64,000 nt of DNA from Chamaecrista fasciculata (taxonomy: Eukaryota; Streptophyta; Magnoliopsida; Fabales; Fabaceae), in NCBI GenBank assembly GCA_003254925.1, contig QANZ01010380.1:65155-129154 (forward strand), in the 5' to 3' direction. The notes under the pieces were generated by a model that was given only the letters and a program-made list of their open reading frames with translations, was not told the origin of the DNA and ran no database searches. A program made the position numbers and the translations under genes. Below, piece after piece: positions 50,464 through 61,117 of this stretch (its first letter is position 1; every line of letters starts with the position of its first letter).

Positions 50464-52695
50464 CTATTTTGGGGATGGTTCACTTCCATCTTTGCTTATA
50501 ACTGAACTCAAAACCTGCCTTGAAATATGACTTTCTAGCTCCCTAGACACACCAGTTACCTTCAAGTCAAAACTGCTTCTGTATTTATGTTTTGGGGATG
50601 CCAGTATGCTAGAAATTGTTGTTGGTGAGCCAGAAAATCTCCTTCTAGTGCTTGTAAATCTTCCTGGTGACCCAGATCTCACATTGCCCACATTTTTATC
50701 TGCGTTCATCAATGGTCCAAATTTTGTCTCTAGTGGTAGAGGTTTCAATAAATTATCTTCCCCTGTTGGCTTTTCCTTCATAGCTTTCTCTTTTGTCAAC
50801 TTTATGAGTTTCCATGGGTTAATACTTACATGGAACTTTTGCTTCCTGACGAAGGGGGAGGGAGGCTCACTTTGTCCTTCAATCCTAATAGACAACCTAG
50901 TTGAACTCTGAAACTCAACACAAATCATCCTTTTTAGATGAACTCAGGATGACAGCGTAAAATGATGATACACTCTAATGCAATCAATATAATTCTCACC
51001 TGGTTTGCCCTCTGACTTTTGCATAGAAACTTTGACGCAAGTGTTGGTTTTTCAGTTGAGTCAAAATCCTCGCTTTCATCAGAAGTGAAATCAGAATCAT
51101 CGGATGAATCCAATTCCATGGCCTGGGTTTCCTCTTTCATTGCTAGGATGTAATCATAAGTTCTCATTCCCTGCAGTAATGAGCACCATGACTCAAGGCT
51201 CAATAGGCGATGAGCATATTCTATTAAAAGAATGATAGAAAAATGAAATGCAACCACCTTTCGTATCAGAACCACATGAAAAAGGAAAAGTTGTCCTAGT
51301 GCTGCTGAACTATAAGTTGTCAATAAAACCAGCAAAACCTGAACCATCCCAAGAAGTTCAAAACAAATCATTGGTTATGTCATATCTAATATACAAGTCT
51401 GACATAGAATACAGAAAATGCATGAATTAGAATTCAGATAAATTATTACACATATAGCAGCAAGAAATCCTCTTGGAAACTCTACAAAAAGCTTCCTCTC
51501 AAGCTCCTCTTCAATTCCTTTTTTATCTGCAAAGCACCTAATAAATATAGCTATTGCAGTTCCTTCTTCGATAATAAGCTGTAGATGTAATTAACAGGCA
51601 GCGTGAGGACATAGAACAGACGCAATTAACATAATTAAAAGAGATAGTACTAATACTGACCATTAACAGCGTGAAAATCATTAGAAGAAAGAATGTTGCG
51701 TAGTTCTTTTTCCCAACACAGTTATTTAACCACTGAAACAAAAACAAACCAAATATTGATTTACAGTCAACCAGAGCAGACCTTCCTTCAAACAAATTAA
51801 TAAAAAGATTTAGATTAGTCTAATTAATACTAACCCTGCAATGATAATCAAACCCTTCAACGCAACGATTACAGGTTCTGCAATGCTTACTATGCTTTTT
51901 CACCTGATTCAAATAGTATTAATAGAGTTAGAAAATTTTCTGTCAAATTAATTAATATACAAAGATCAGGTCACTGGAAAACCTCAAAGTCACAAAGGGG
52001 GCAAAATGAAATATCATCCTCTTTTAGATTGGGGATAAGAGCATCATCATCTTTCATGATCAGGGGAAATGGAAGCAAAGGCTCAATTTGGGTGTTAGTC
52101 TTCCACGGATCCAGATACTTCCTCTTGATGAAAGTCCTAAGCATCTTCCTTTCTAGCCTTCTGAAAAATCTCACGATAATTTGGCCAAGAAGAAACTCAT
52201 AATTTAACTTGTTGACAATTACATCAGACTTGGCTTTTCTCTTCTTCCGAATGCTGGTTTTGTCTGTTGGATCAATGGCAGTACATCTAATGAATAGAAA
52301 CATAACCGAGATTGCCTGCGTAGAAATTCACTAGAAATATGAATCTTTGTAAATTATAACAAAAGGGTGATTAAAAAGAATGCCACATTGAGTTTAGCTC
52401 GATGAATTACCACAAAAGAATATATCGTGGTCACTATAATCTCTGCAATTCTGTTTCCAAGAAATAAACCAAGCAAAACATAGAAGGCCACGACCAGAAT
52501 AGTGTAAACTGCCATTCCCACAAACTGCCATATTTCCAATCACATATAATACTGATTCAGTATTTACGCTATATGTAATAATATCTGAGGAATGCCATGA
52601 TCGAGATTCAAGTGTAGATCTTAAAAGAGAAAACAATGGATGGATTAAGGTACCTGTAAAGCTTGTAGAGGACGTTGCCAGCCATGGCGTCTCAT
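50464..52695 (-). CDS. Protein S-acyltransferase (PAT, DHHC-type zinc finger) with DYHC motif
   Basis: Nine exons on the minus strand: 52695-52654, 52524-52411, 52315-51983, 51903-51835, 51732-51661, 51578-51450, 51338-51258, 51170-51000, 50907-50464. Phases agree, giving 484 aa. The N terminus [14 protein letters not shown] leads into two membrane segments. The cysteine-rich domain reads [20 protein letters not shown] and then [20 protein letters not shown]. Two more membrane segments follow, then an acidic Ser/Asp stretch and a basic C-terminal tail. DHHC enzymes attach palmitate to cysteines of membrane proteins; this resembles the plant PAT18-22 group. The catalytic motif is D182-Y183-H184-C185, with Tyr in place of the first His. 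The catalytic Cys is kept and every exon is open, so it is expressed-looking rather than dead. Confidence 0.93.
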
Positions 52696-53279
52696 GGTCT
52701 ATGAATCCGAAAGGGTTTGAGATTCAATCTCAAGTCTCAACGGTCGACTCGACAGTTTAGTTAGAGTTTTCAAAATTGAACTTTTTGTGACCTTATTAGC
52801 TTACTAGAGGCAAGGATGGAATTTGTGGGACCCACAAAAAAGTCTCAGTTCACAAACACTCTTCATTGATTTGTGTGCGTGAAGTATGTGTTACAGTTTG
52901 ACGCGCTAGGTGGACCCAAATGCGCTCTCCTTTTTGTTTTTTTCGAGGTCAGAAGACCAAGATTCTCTTTTTTTTTTTTTGTGTGGGGTAAAGATTGTTT
53001 CTAACGTAACTAACCCAAGTCCATTGGACCTTTATCAGTTAGAAGGCATGGCGAATGTCATACATCATGGATAACGCTCTGGCCCAAACATAAAAAGACT
53101 AGACTTATCTATTTTTTTTTCACATTCTTATTATAAGATTAATGTGATCCTCAGGCCAAAAAAAAAAAAAAAATTAACGTGATCCGGCTTTCCTGTCTGA
53201 AAAGTTGAGTTATGTTCCCTCACGTCGTATTCTTCACTTTGGGGATCTGCAAACTTGGATGTTCGCAATTAATATAACT
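52696..53279. other. Upstream flank of the S-acyltransferase gene
   Basis: Promoter-side sequence of the minus-strand gene, with T and A homopolymer tracts at 52969-52980 and 53158-53173. No gene seen. Confidence 0.5.
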
Positions 53280-53730
53280 TGTGATCCCAAGCGACCTTGG
53301 GTCGCCATGGAAGCACACAAGTGATTCTGATTATGATTATGAATATGATATCCCGTACTACTTGAACTCGAACCTGCTAGAAGAGGGTGGTTGTGATTTC
53401 CTTCGTACGTTGTTATCACCACTGCCTTTGCACCTGTTCCATACGTATACGTTCCACAATCATATATATAATTTAATGCATCTGAATACCACATTAATAA
53501 AATTAACTAACCTGCTTCCCAACTGGGCATCCCACCGCCATAGTGCAACGATAATAACCACCAGGACTCGGGTTTCCTGAGACTAACCTGACGAGCCACT
53601 TGTTGGATTCTTCTAATAATAACTTGGACCACGATGATCCCAGCCTCTGACTCTGATGATGATGAGCATCGGGACAAGCTCGCTTTCCAAGAGGTGTAGT
53701 CAAATGATGCTCATCATGTTGCTTTGACAT
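53280..53730 (-). pseudogene. Decayed WRKY transcription-factor gene (group IIb-like)
   Basis: The minus strand retains YYRCTMAVGCPVGKQ in one exon and VVITTYEGNHNHPLL in the next, the zinc-finger half of a WRKY domain, with the usual intron between them (donor at about 53511). The WRKYGQK heptad is gone: its place reads ESNKWLVRLVSGNPSPGG. The codons after the splice acceptor (normally VQRC and several more) are shortened, which shifts the frame, and the N-terminal regulatory part is missing. CPVRKQ has become CPVGKQ. DNA binding is not expected; called a pseudogene. Confidence 0.75.
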
Positions 53731-54163
53731 TACATATATATGAACTTCTATAAATAAAAAAATAAAGTTTCGCAGAAAAGGTTGACGTTTATCTCATGAT
53801 GATATACTCACCATTAACTTGATAATTTTGACTTGTAGCAAGCTAATTTGATATTTTTCTTGCACATAATTAGTATATTTTTCTGATTTCTTAATTATGA
53901 AATTATACCTTCCCCTCTTTTATTCAGATTATGAAGTCTCTTGACTGGTATATATATACACCGGTACCAAATCTCCTAGCTAATAATGTAGAGGAGTTCG
54001 GTGATTTGATCATAAAAATACCCCATGATAATTAATAACCTGTTTAGTTTAATTTATCGACGACGAGATGCAGTTCTATTAATTAGTTGCTTCTGTTTTG
54101 GGGAAGTATATAATTTTTTCTTTTTGTCTTTTACCTTTTTCTTTGCTGAATCAGTGTATAACT
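53731..54163. other. Spacer left of the LTR element
   Basis: AT-rich with a TATA-like gtatatatataca at 53949-53961. No gene seen. Confidence 0.4.
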
Positions 54164-55440
54164 TGTTGGGGTTCTTTTCTTTTTTCAAAGTCTCACATTG
54201 GTCAAGTTAGAAAAGTTGAGTGGGTGAGGAAGCTATAAATAGAGAGGGCTTTTCACCTTAAGAGGCACCACAACTTACATAGAAATCCTAATGGGTGTAT
54301 TGGGGTTTGGGTAGTTGTGAGTCATTTTTGAGAGAGGGTTTGCAATTTTCTCCAGTCAAAAATTGTATTGAGGAGGGTTTGTAATTTTGTTCGTGCAAAA
54401 ATTACAAATAGTGAAGTTTGTCCTAGAGGGGGCTGTGGAGTAGGTCTTGAGGCACCGAACCACGTTAAAGATTTGTGTTCGTTTCTCCGTTTTCTTTTCC
54501 TTTATTTCTTGTGTGGGTTGCGCTTCCGCCCAACAAGTGGTATCAGAGCTGAGGTTGAAGTCCAGGGAGGAAGAAGGGAGAGGAAGGAGCAAGTGGGTCA
54601 GCCAGTCAGCAGAAGGTTCCGGCACTGCAACATCAAGAGAGGTTGGTTCAGTCTAGCTTTTGATTTTAATTCCAATTTTGAAGTTAGTTTTCTGGAATTT
54701 GGAGTGGTTGTCTGTTAGACTGTTTGTGGTTGTTGGTTGCTTGTGGTGCTGGTTATTGGCTGTCTGTTTTGTGGTGTTGGTTATTGGTTGTCTGTTGGTA
54801 TGATGATGACCGTGAGGTTTTAAAGTTCCGTTATTTGATGGGAGAGCGGACTTTATGTTGTGGCAATGCATGATTTAGGACTATTTGGTTGGAGGGTTTG
54901 AATATGCAGTGTATGATGGGTAATGGAGAGGGATATGTGTGTGCAACGAGGAGAGGTTGTGCAAGTGATGAGATGTTACGTTGGCAACGAAGAGGTGCTG
55001 CACAAGCAAGAAGAGATGTCATGCAGGTGAAGAGATACCGTGCTGACGAAGCTATGCAAGCGACGAGGAGATGCCACGTACGTGATGAGAGGATACTGTG
55101 TTGGTGACGAGGAGATGCTACACAAGCAAGAAGAGATGTCATGCAGGTGAAGAGATGCCGTGTTGACGATGATGTGCAAGCGACGATGAGATGCCACACA
55201 GTTTATTTGAGGGAGGACTAGAGTGTTCTCCGAGAATAGATGAAGATCAGAAAAGCTGAGAATGTAGAGAGGTCAATTTTTCTGATAGAGTTTGATTATG
55301 TGAGACTTTGAACAAAGGGAGGATTTGTTGGGGTTCTTTTGTTTTTTCAAAGTCCCACATTGGTCAAGTTAAAAAAGTTGAGTGGGTGAGGAAGCTATAA
55401 ATAGAGAGGGCTTTTCACCTTAAGAGGCACCACAATTTAC
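54164..55440 (+). mobile_element. Non-coding LTR-retroelement fossil (TRIM/LARD-like)
   Basis: The 5' LTR is about 54164-54535, starting TGTTGGGG and ending in CA. It is followed at 54538 by TGGTATCAGAGC, a primer-binding site for initiator methionine tRNA. The 3' LTR is recognisable from 55326 to about 55440, preceded by a purine tract aaagggaggatt. The interior (about 790 bp) has no gag or pol and contains a tandem gaagagatgtcatgcaggtg repeat. LTR identity over the shared 110 bp is about 94% by eye, suggesting moderate age. Incomplete and non-autonomous. Confidence 0.85.
54975..55200 (+). repeat. Tandem units inside the LTR element
   Basis: About two copies of a roughly 120-bp unit containing caagcaagaagagatgtcat and gcaggtgaagagat, at 55003-55075 and 55123-55195. 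Shorter gacgaggagatgc motifs lie between them. Confidence 0.75.
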
Positions 55441-56699
55441 CTAGGTTAATTAAAGTTAATAAAAGTGGCTCACTTCTCCATTTTCAAACGTTAGTTGCTT
55501 TTTTATTTTTGTTTTTTTTTTAAAGCTAGTAGTAGGTGAGTGCCGCAAATCTGCAATCAATGAAGTGGCTGTGTAACTTTGTTGATTGAAGGTGTCCTAT
55601 ATAACTGGGAAGGCACCACGCTACTACTTTAACATGTTGGTCCATGCATAAGAGTAGGACCATGGCTGTATTTTTCCGAAATAGATTTAGATTACAATTT
55701 ATTATCTTGATTTTAATTTCAAGATTCTCGATAAAACAAAATATATAAATAATTTTTTCTGTAAAAAGCTGATTATGAAGTGTTACGTTAGTTTTTTTTG
55801 AAAAATGACATGTTTAATTGTTTATATTTCAGTACTAAAAAAATCTAATAGCAAAGATATACTAATTATATATATCTAAGCTTTATCTAATATATTTTCT
55901 TTTTGCCGTGGAACAAAATCTGTACGAAATTGAGCACTTGTTGTGGCAGCCTATGACCGCGGTTTAATGTGCTGGGCCTTTCTCCATTTTGTCAATTGGG
56001 CCCATTTATCCAATATTTTTCCACTTTTTGACTTACCCAGCAAAACTAAGTACCACACTTGACCAAATAAAGAAAGATCCCAACGTGATGTGCTCCACTT
56101 TTTCATACACTCCTTCTAAGACCAAGGGTTTTGACCCCATAAATATGTATTCCAAGGGCTCATAAATAACTTATTGATTTTTTTTGGAGTTATTTGAATA
56201 GATTTAAATATATTTGTGTACATGTTTTTATTCGAAATTAAAGTTGAGTAGTTCTGATAAAAACTAAAAAAAGAAAAGAAATAAAGAATAAAAGGGTTTT
56301 ATTTTTATTGTTTTGCTTTGTGTAAGGACAAGGCACGAGGCCCAAAAGTAAGAATAAGGTAACTCTTGCGAAAGTGGCCCAAATGAGTAAGCTTCTTGTT
56401 GTTTTTGTTATTCTTTTAATAATTTATCATTTATCCAAAGTGATTGAGCTTAATAGAGTGTTTTTTTTTAATGGAAGCTTAGAGTGTTACGAGTTAAGAC
56501 AATTGAGGGAGCGTCCGCAATGTCAGTGATGAGAAGCAGTGAATTAAAATTTTACTCCAACAAAAAAGGGTAAAGACAGTTGAGGAGAAAATTTTTTATT
56601 TTCTTCAAATTGAGAACAAAGTGCTTCTGTGCTATATATTATATTCACAATCTATAGGACAAAACTGGAAGGAGGCACCATCTTATATAATACACAAAT
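55441..56699. other. Intergenic stretch right of the LTR fossil
   Basis: AT-rich spacer, ending in the 3' flank of the Aux/IAA gene. No gene recognised. Confidence 0.5.
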
Positions 56700-56809
56700 T
56701 TAACACCCAAATGCGTCTACCCTGGTGATCTTCAATCTCTTTACAGTGGATAAGAACATCCTACACAAATTAAACACGAGCAAACTCATGAGCCATTATA
56801 TTTAATGGT

Positions 56810-56853
<44 letters not shown>

Positions 56854-56880
56854 AAGAGAGAGAGAGAGAGAGAGAGAGAN

Positions 56881-56912
<32 letters not shown>

Positions 56913-57521
56913 TAAGTACTTACTCCCAAGGAATATCCCCAACCATGATCAAGTCACCTTCTTCATCTTCGTATGTTAGCACGTGCACCCTTCTCTCTGC
57001 AGCTTGGAGTAGTACTCCCTCTATCTCTGTCCCCACTGTTCACAACACAAATCACATACATATGTATTCTGTTCGTTATTTTCACTGGAAACCAAGTAAA
57101 GAAAAAATCAAAGTTGAAGAAGAATGAAGATAGAGGAGCAATACTAATTACTAATTAGTGACTTAACAGAGAATGGTAGTGTCAAACATGTGCTCAAGCG
57201 TCTTTACTAGATCGCTGTACCCATCATGAGCTAATACATCCAGTTTTCTGCCAATTGGAATGCCTTCCATGTACACCTTTACAAACAAGCTGCAATGTAC
57301 ACGATTATTGATATATATATATATATGTATGATGTTGAAGAATGAAGATCCATATATATATACAAACATATATACCTTGAAATAGGATGATGAGTGGGCG
57401 GTGATATGCTTAGTCCAAGCCTAAGATCAGCATGAAGGTGTTTGAAAGAAGACGCGGTTGAGTTAGTATTATTGCTGCTGCTGCTGATAGATAAGGAGGA
57501 GGAACGAGAGTGTTTACCCAT
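56700..57521 (-). CDS. Short Aux/IAA protein lacking the degron (IAA20/30-like)
   Basis: Four exons on the minus strand: 57521-57376, 57289-57168, 57035-56924, 56760-56700. Phases agree, giving 146 aa. Domain I is an EAR repression motif in DLRLGLSIS (near residue 33). Domains III/IV (PB1) read [58 protein letters not shown] and then [12 protein letters not shown]. No GWPPV degron (domain II) exists between them. It should therefore repress ARF-driven genes while escaping TIR1-dependent auxin-triggered breakdown, as shown for IAA20/IAA30-type proteins. Function is inferred from domain content. A long AC/AT/AG microsatellite lies in the last intron. Confidence 0.93.
56811..56909 (+). repeat. 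Compound (AC)n(AT)n(AG)n microsatellite in Aux/IAA intron 3
   Basis: AC units from 56811, AT units from about 56831, then AG units to 56909 with one ambiguous base at 56880. It ends 14 bp from the exon 3 donor, so length variation could affect splicing. Confidence 0.95.
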
Positions 57522-57719
57522 TATTAATTATTATTGTAATTACATACACGAGTATATATGTGACACACCTTAATTAAGCCGCCACACCTTAAACCTTAAA
57601 TAAACAGAGAGATTATATGATGATCGAAGAACAAGAGCCTCATCAGCCTCAGTTTCCTGTTCCCTTCTTATTCTCTTTTTCCCATGTAATTGCCACACCT
57701 TAACTTGTTCTCACGCTAC

Positions 57720-57741
57720 CCGACAGCTTTACACCTGTCGA
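57720..57741 (-). promoter_or_regulatory. Possible auxin-response-factor site pair
   Basis: CCGACA at 57720-57725 and TGTCGA at 57736-57741 form an everted pair of TGTCGG-type half sites with a 10-bp gap, 200 bp upstream of the Aux/IAA start. ARF proteins bind such half sites. Auxin feedback is common for this family but is inferred here. Confidence 0.35.
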
Positions 57742-60700
57742 CTATACAACAACTTAGCTCTAATTCCCAACATGTTTTTCTTTCATTTCAAACTTATTAG
57801 CTCGAGGCAATTAATACACATAATTTTTAATTTGTGGGAAACACAGGACAATAAGTTGACACTCAGACAGTTACTATAGACAGACTTCATTATAGACTAT
57901 AGACAAATTAAAGCATGTAGGATTGTAATTAATACTGGGTGATATGTATATGTAGTATGCAATTCACTAAGGAAATGGATGTAGACTGTCGTCAAAATTC
58001 ATGGGTGGGACAAAAGGACATTGATGTATGAATTCTTTGTACACAGTTAATTTCTATATATAATCAATGTTCAATGTACATAATCATTTAATCATCGTGT
58101 CGCTCATTGGGGAACCTTAGTTAGTTAATTAACGGGATAGCTGAATGTATATATATATAATATTATATATATAAGTCATTGGTATTAGTGAGGTTATTAC
58201 AAATGCTTCTGTAAACGAAGAGAAACATATTGATATACTCTCTTCTGCTCTTTGAAACAGAAAACTTGTATAAATTTGTGGCCACTTCATCAGTTTTTTT
58301 TTTTTTTTTTTTTTTCTGATACAAACTTCATCAGGTAAGTAAATTAGGGAAGAGGCAGGTGTCCCGATTCATGAATATAATCTAAAACAACATTTCCTTT
58401 TCTTTATAATGTTTGGTATATGATCATCATCTTTGTTGTGCATGAGTAATTCTAATATTGGTTAATTGGGGATTAATATAATGAATAAAAAACCGGCATG
58501 ATTTCAATCCTGCGAACATGACAAGTGTAAATGTTGAATTAACTTTTGAATGATAAAATGACAGCCGAGCTCCTGCTTTGGAAACATAACTACGTGTTAC
58601 TATTGCGATTTTTTAGTTATTAACTTTTTTTTTTCCCAACATTTTTTAGTTAATAATTTATTATGGTTACTTTTGTGAATTATATTATGATCAAGGTATT
58701 AAATTTGGTTAATACGATCTTAATTTCACTCAGATGATTTGAATTAAGCACACATTAACTTATAATGTAAGTAAAGTTTTAATCTCGAATTTTTTAAATT
58801 CATCACCACAAGATGCTCTATTGATTTTATATTTTAATTTACATTCATGATTTTCTTCTTCCACTCGCCATCTGTCGGACTCTCGCTCCCACGTGTACAT
58901 CTCACGTGTCACCTATTGAATCCGGTATCCACATGTATGTTGGGTTGCATCTACTTAAAGAAATGGCAAATGACAAAGCATAATGAATATGAATTATATA
59001 TATTTATTGAGAAGGAATGAATTGGAAGAAAGAATAAAGAATGGTAAAATGTTCCCCAATAGCCCGACCATAAGGTTGGTTCACTTACTTTGATTAGACG
59101 TCGATGTAGCGTTTTGGTCTCTCAGACTCCAACATATTATTTGTAGGTCGAACCTTGCATATCCAGTGTTACCCGCATCTTCATTGTTAATTATGTCTTG
59201 CAAACTGCAATAAAAATACCAAACCCTTCAATTTTTTCCTCATTATTGTCCTTCTACCTGCTTGTTTTTCATTGCTTGCCATCTCCCACGTCATTCTTCT
59301 CTATCTCTCTCCAATTTTAGTGTTTCCATTATGACATACGTTAATCACTTTAATTGATCTTCATCTTCTTTTACAGCATATATATATACTTATTTTATAT
59401 TGTCACATGCTAGCTATATGTAAATTTGAGATACATCAGAGTTCAATATTAAAATTTCGATAAAAAAAAAGAGTTTAATATGAAAATATTTATGAGACGT
59501 ACTTAAATAAATATCACATGTTATTGAATAATATTTTATATACAAGTTGACATTATAGATTATCAAAATACTCGTATTCAATAAAAACTTATAAATTTTA
59601 TCTTATAAGTCTAACCTCAACAAGTTTGAATTTAGATATTGTAATATTCTACCCATTAGGGTGTTCAAGGTTTGGGTTATGTTGAGTTTTGGACAAGTTA
59701 ACTTAGATTCATTATTCTATTTAGTTAAATCAAATTAAAAGAAAATAGTTAAGTCACTCAAATAAAAAAGTAGCGAGTTAGTTTGGGTGGGTTGACGGGT
59801 TGACCCATCCCATTTTTTAAATTTTATATGTATTTTTAAAAAATCTGGTCCCCTTTAAATTTTTTTCTGCAATTTGGTCCTTTAAGTTTTTTTTATGGAC
59901 TAAATTGAGAATAGAAATTTATGAATTGACTAAATTGTAAAAATAATATTATTTGAGATATTAAAATATAATTTTAAATAAATAAAAAATTAATTATATT
60001 TTTGCAGACAACAAGTTAAGTTGGGTTGAACAAGCTCAAAATCTTAAAATCTATAGTCCAACTCAAATCACACCGGACTAAAGTTTTTGAACCAAAATTA
60101 ATGTACTAGTCTAATTTAAACTAACCAGAGTTGAATGGTTTTGATGACTAATTCCATTAATGGACCATACTACCCATATCCTAGTTAAGTATGGAATCTA
60201 TTACATTCTTTTAGTTATAAATTTTAAAACCTGGTAAAGCATCTTAAGACTTAAGAGACTTTAATTGTGCGTTACACAAGTCGGTCGAATTAAATTTAAT
60301 TAAAATGAAGTTCGAAGGATCAATTATTCAACTAAAAAAATCCGATGGTTTTGACACACTACAATCTACATGCTTTGATGTTGTGAAAACTTGATTAACG
60401 AAATCATTTATATTTTATTAGTTCGAAAGTGATATTTTCTATTTTTTATTTGTATTGTCATTTTTAAATTTTGAAAACATAAATTAAATATTATTTTAAT
60501 AAATGAGAATTCTAACTTAAATAATCAAGTCCCAACTCTTCATAATCATTTTATAATCTTACACCTAGTTTGTCATAGGTTTTCAGATTTAAGTTGATTC
60601 GACCCTAATGAAATATAATAAATAAAAAGAATTAGAGAAATAAAGAGAGAGTAGATTTTCCTACATAATTTATATGTGGTATTTAACTTTTTATGATAGA

Positions 60701-61117
60701 GTTTCCGAGGAGTAATTTGGTTATTTGGTCAGATGAATATTTTCTTTTTCCATATATTCATTAGGTTCTTTTTATTTCATATTTTCATTGGCCTGAGACT
60801 TTTTTTGGGCCAAATATTAGCCATTAGGTTCTACATTATTTTTTAGTTCCTCCAAAAAAAAATTGTCAAGGTTAGTTCAAAAGCAGGGGCATTTTCGTCA
60901 ACAAGGCGAAATGCGCAAAGTGTTCTCCGAAGTCGGTTGGGCTTTCCCGCCTTCTTTCTTTTCAACTTTTCGGCAAAATTTTCGCGATCAAGGAAATCAA
61001 TTACTCCATTCACATTCGTTCATCGTCGCTCCACTAAGTCCTGCCTCTTGCTGCCTCTGACGCTGCTTTTCGCTTTACCGTCGTTTATTTGACTCAGATT
61101 TTATCTAATTTTCGACA
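57742..61117. other. Intergenic region between Aux/IAA and ASY3-like genes
   Basis: AT-rich spacer with a T tract at 58295-58315, TA tracts near 58149-58172, and remnants with ggtcccctttaaattt/tggactaaattgag near 59845-59940 that resemble worn MITE ends. The promoters of two divergent genes probably lie at its two ends. No gene recognised. Confidence 0.5.

Noticed and set aside
54889-55199. Overlapping open frames on both strands in the LTR element interior
   Set aside because: They follow from the tandem repeat composition and match no gag or pol domain.
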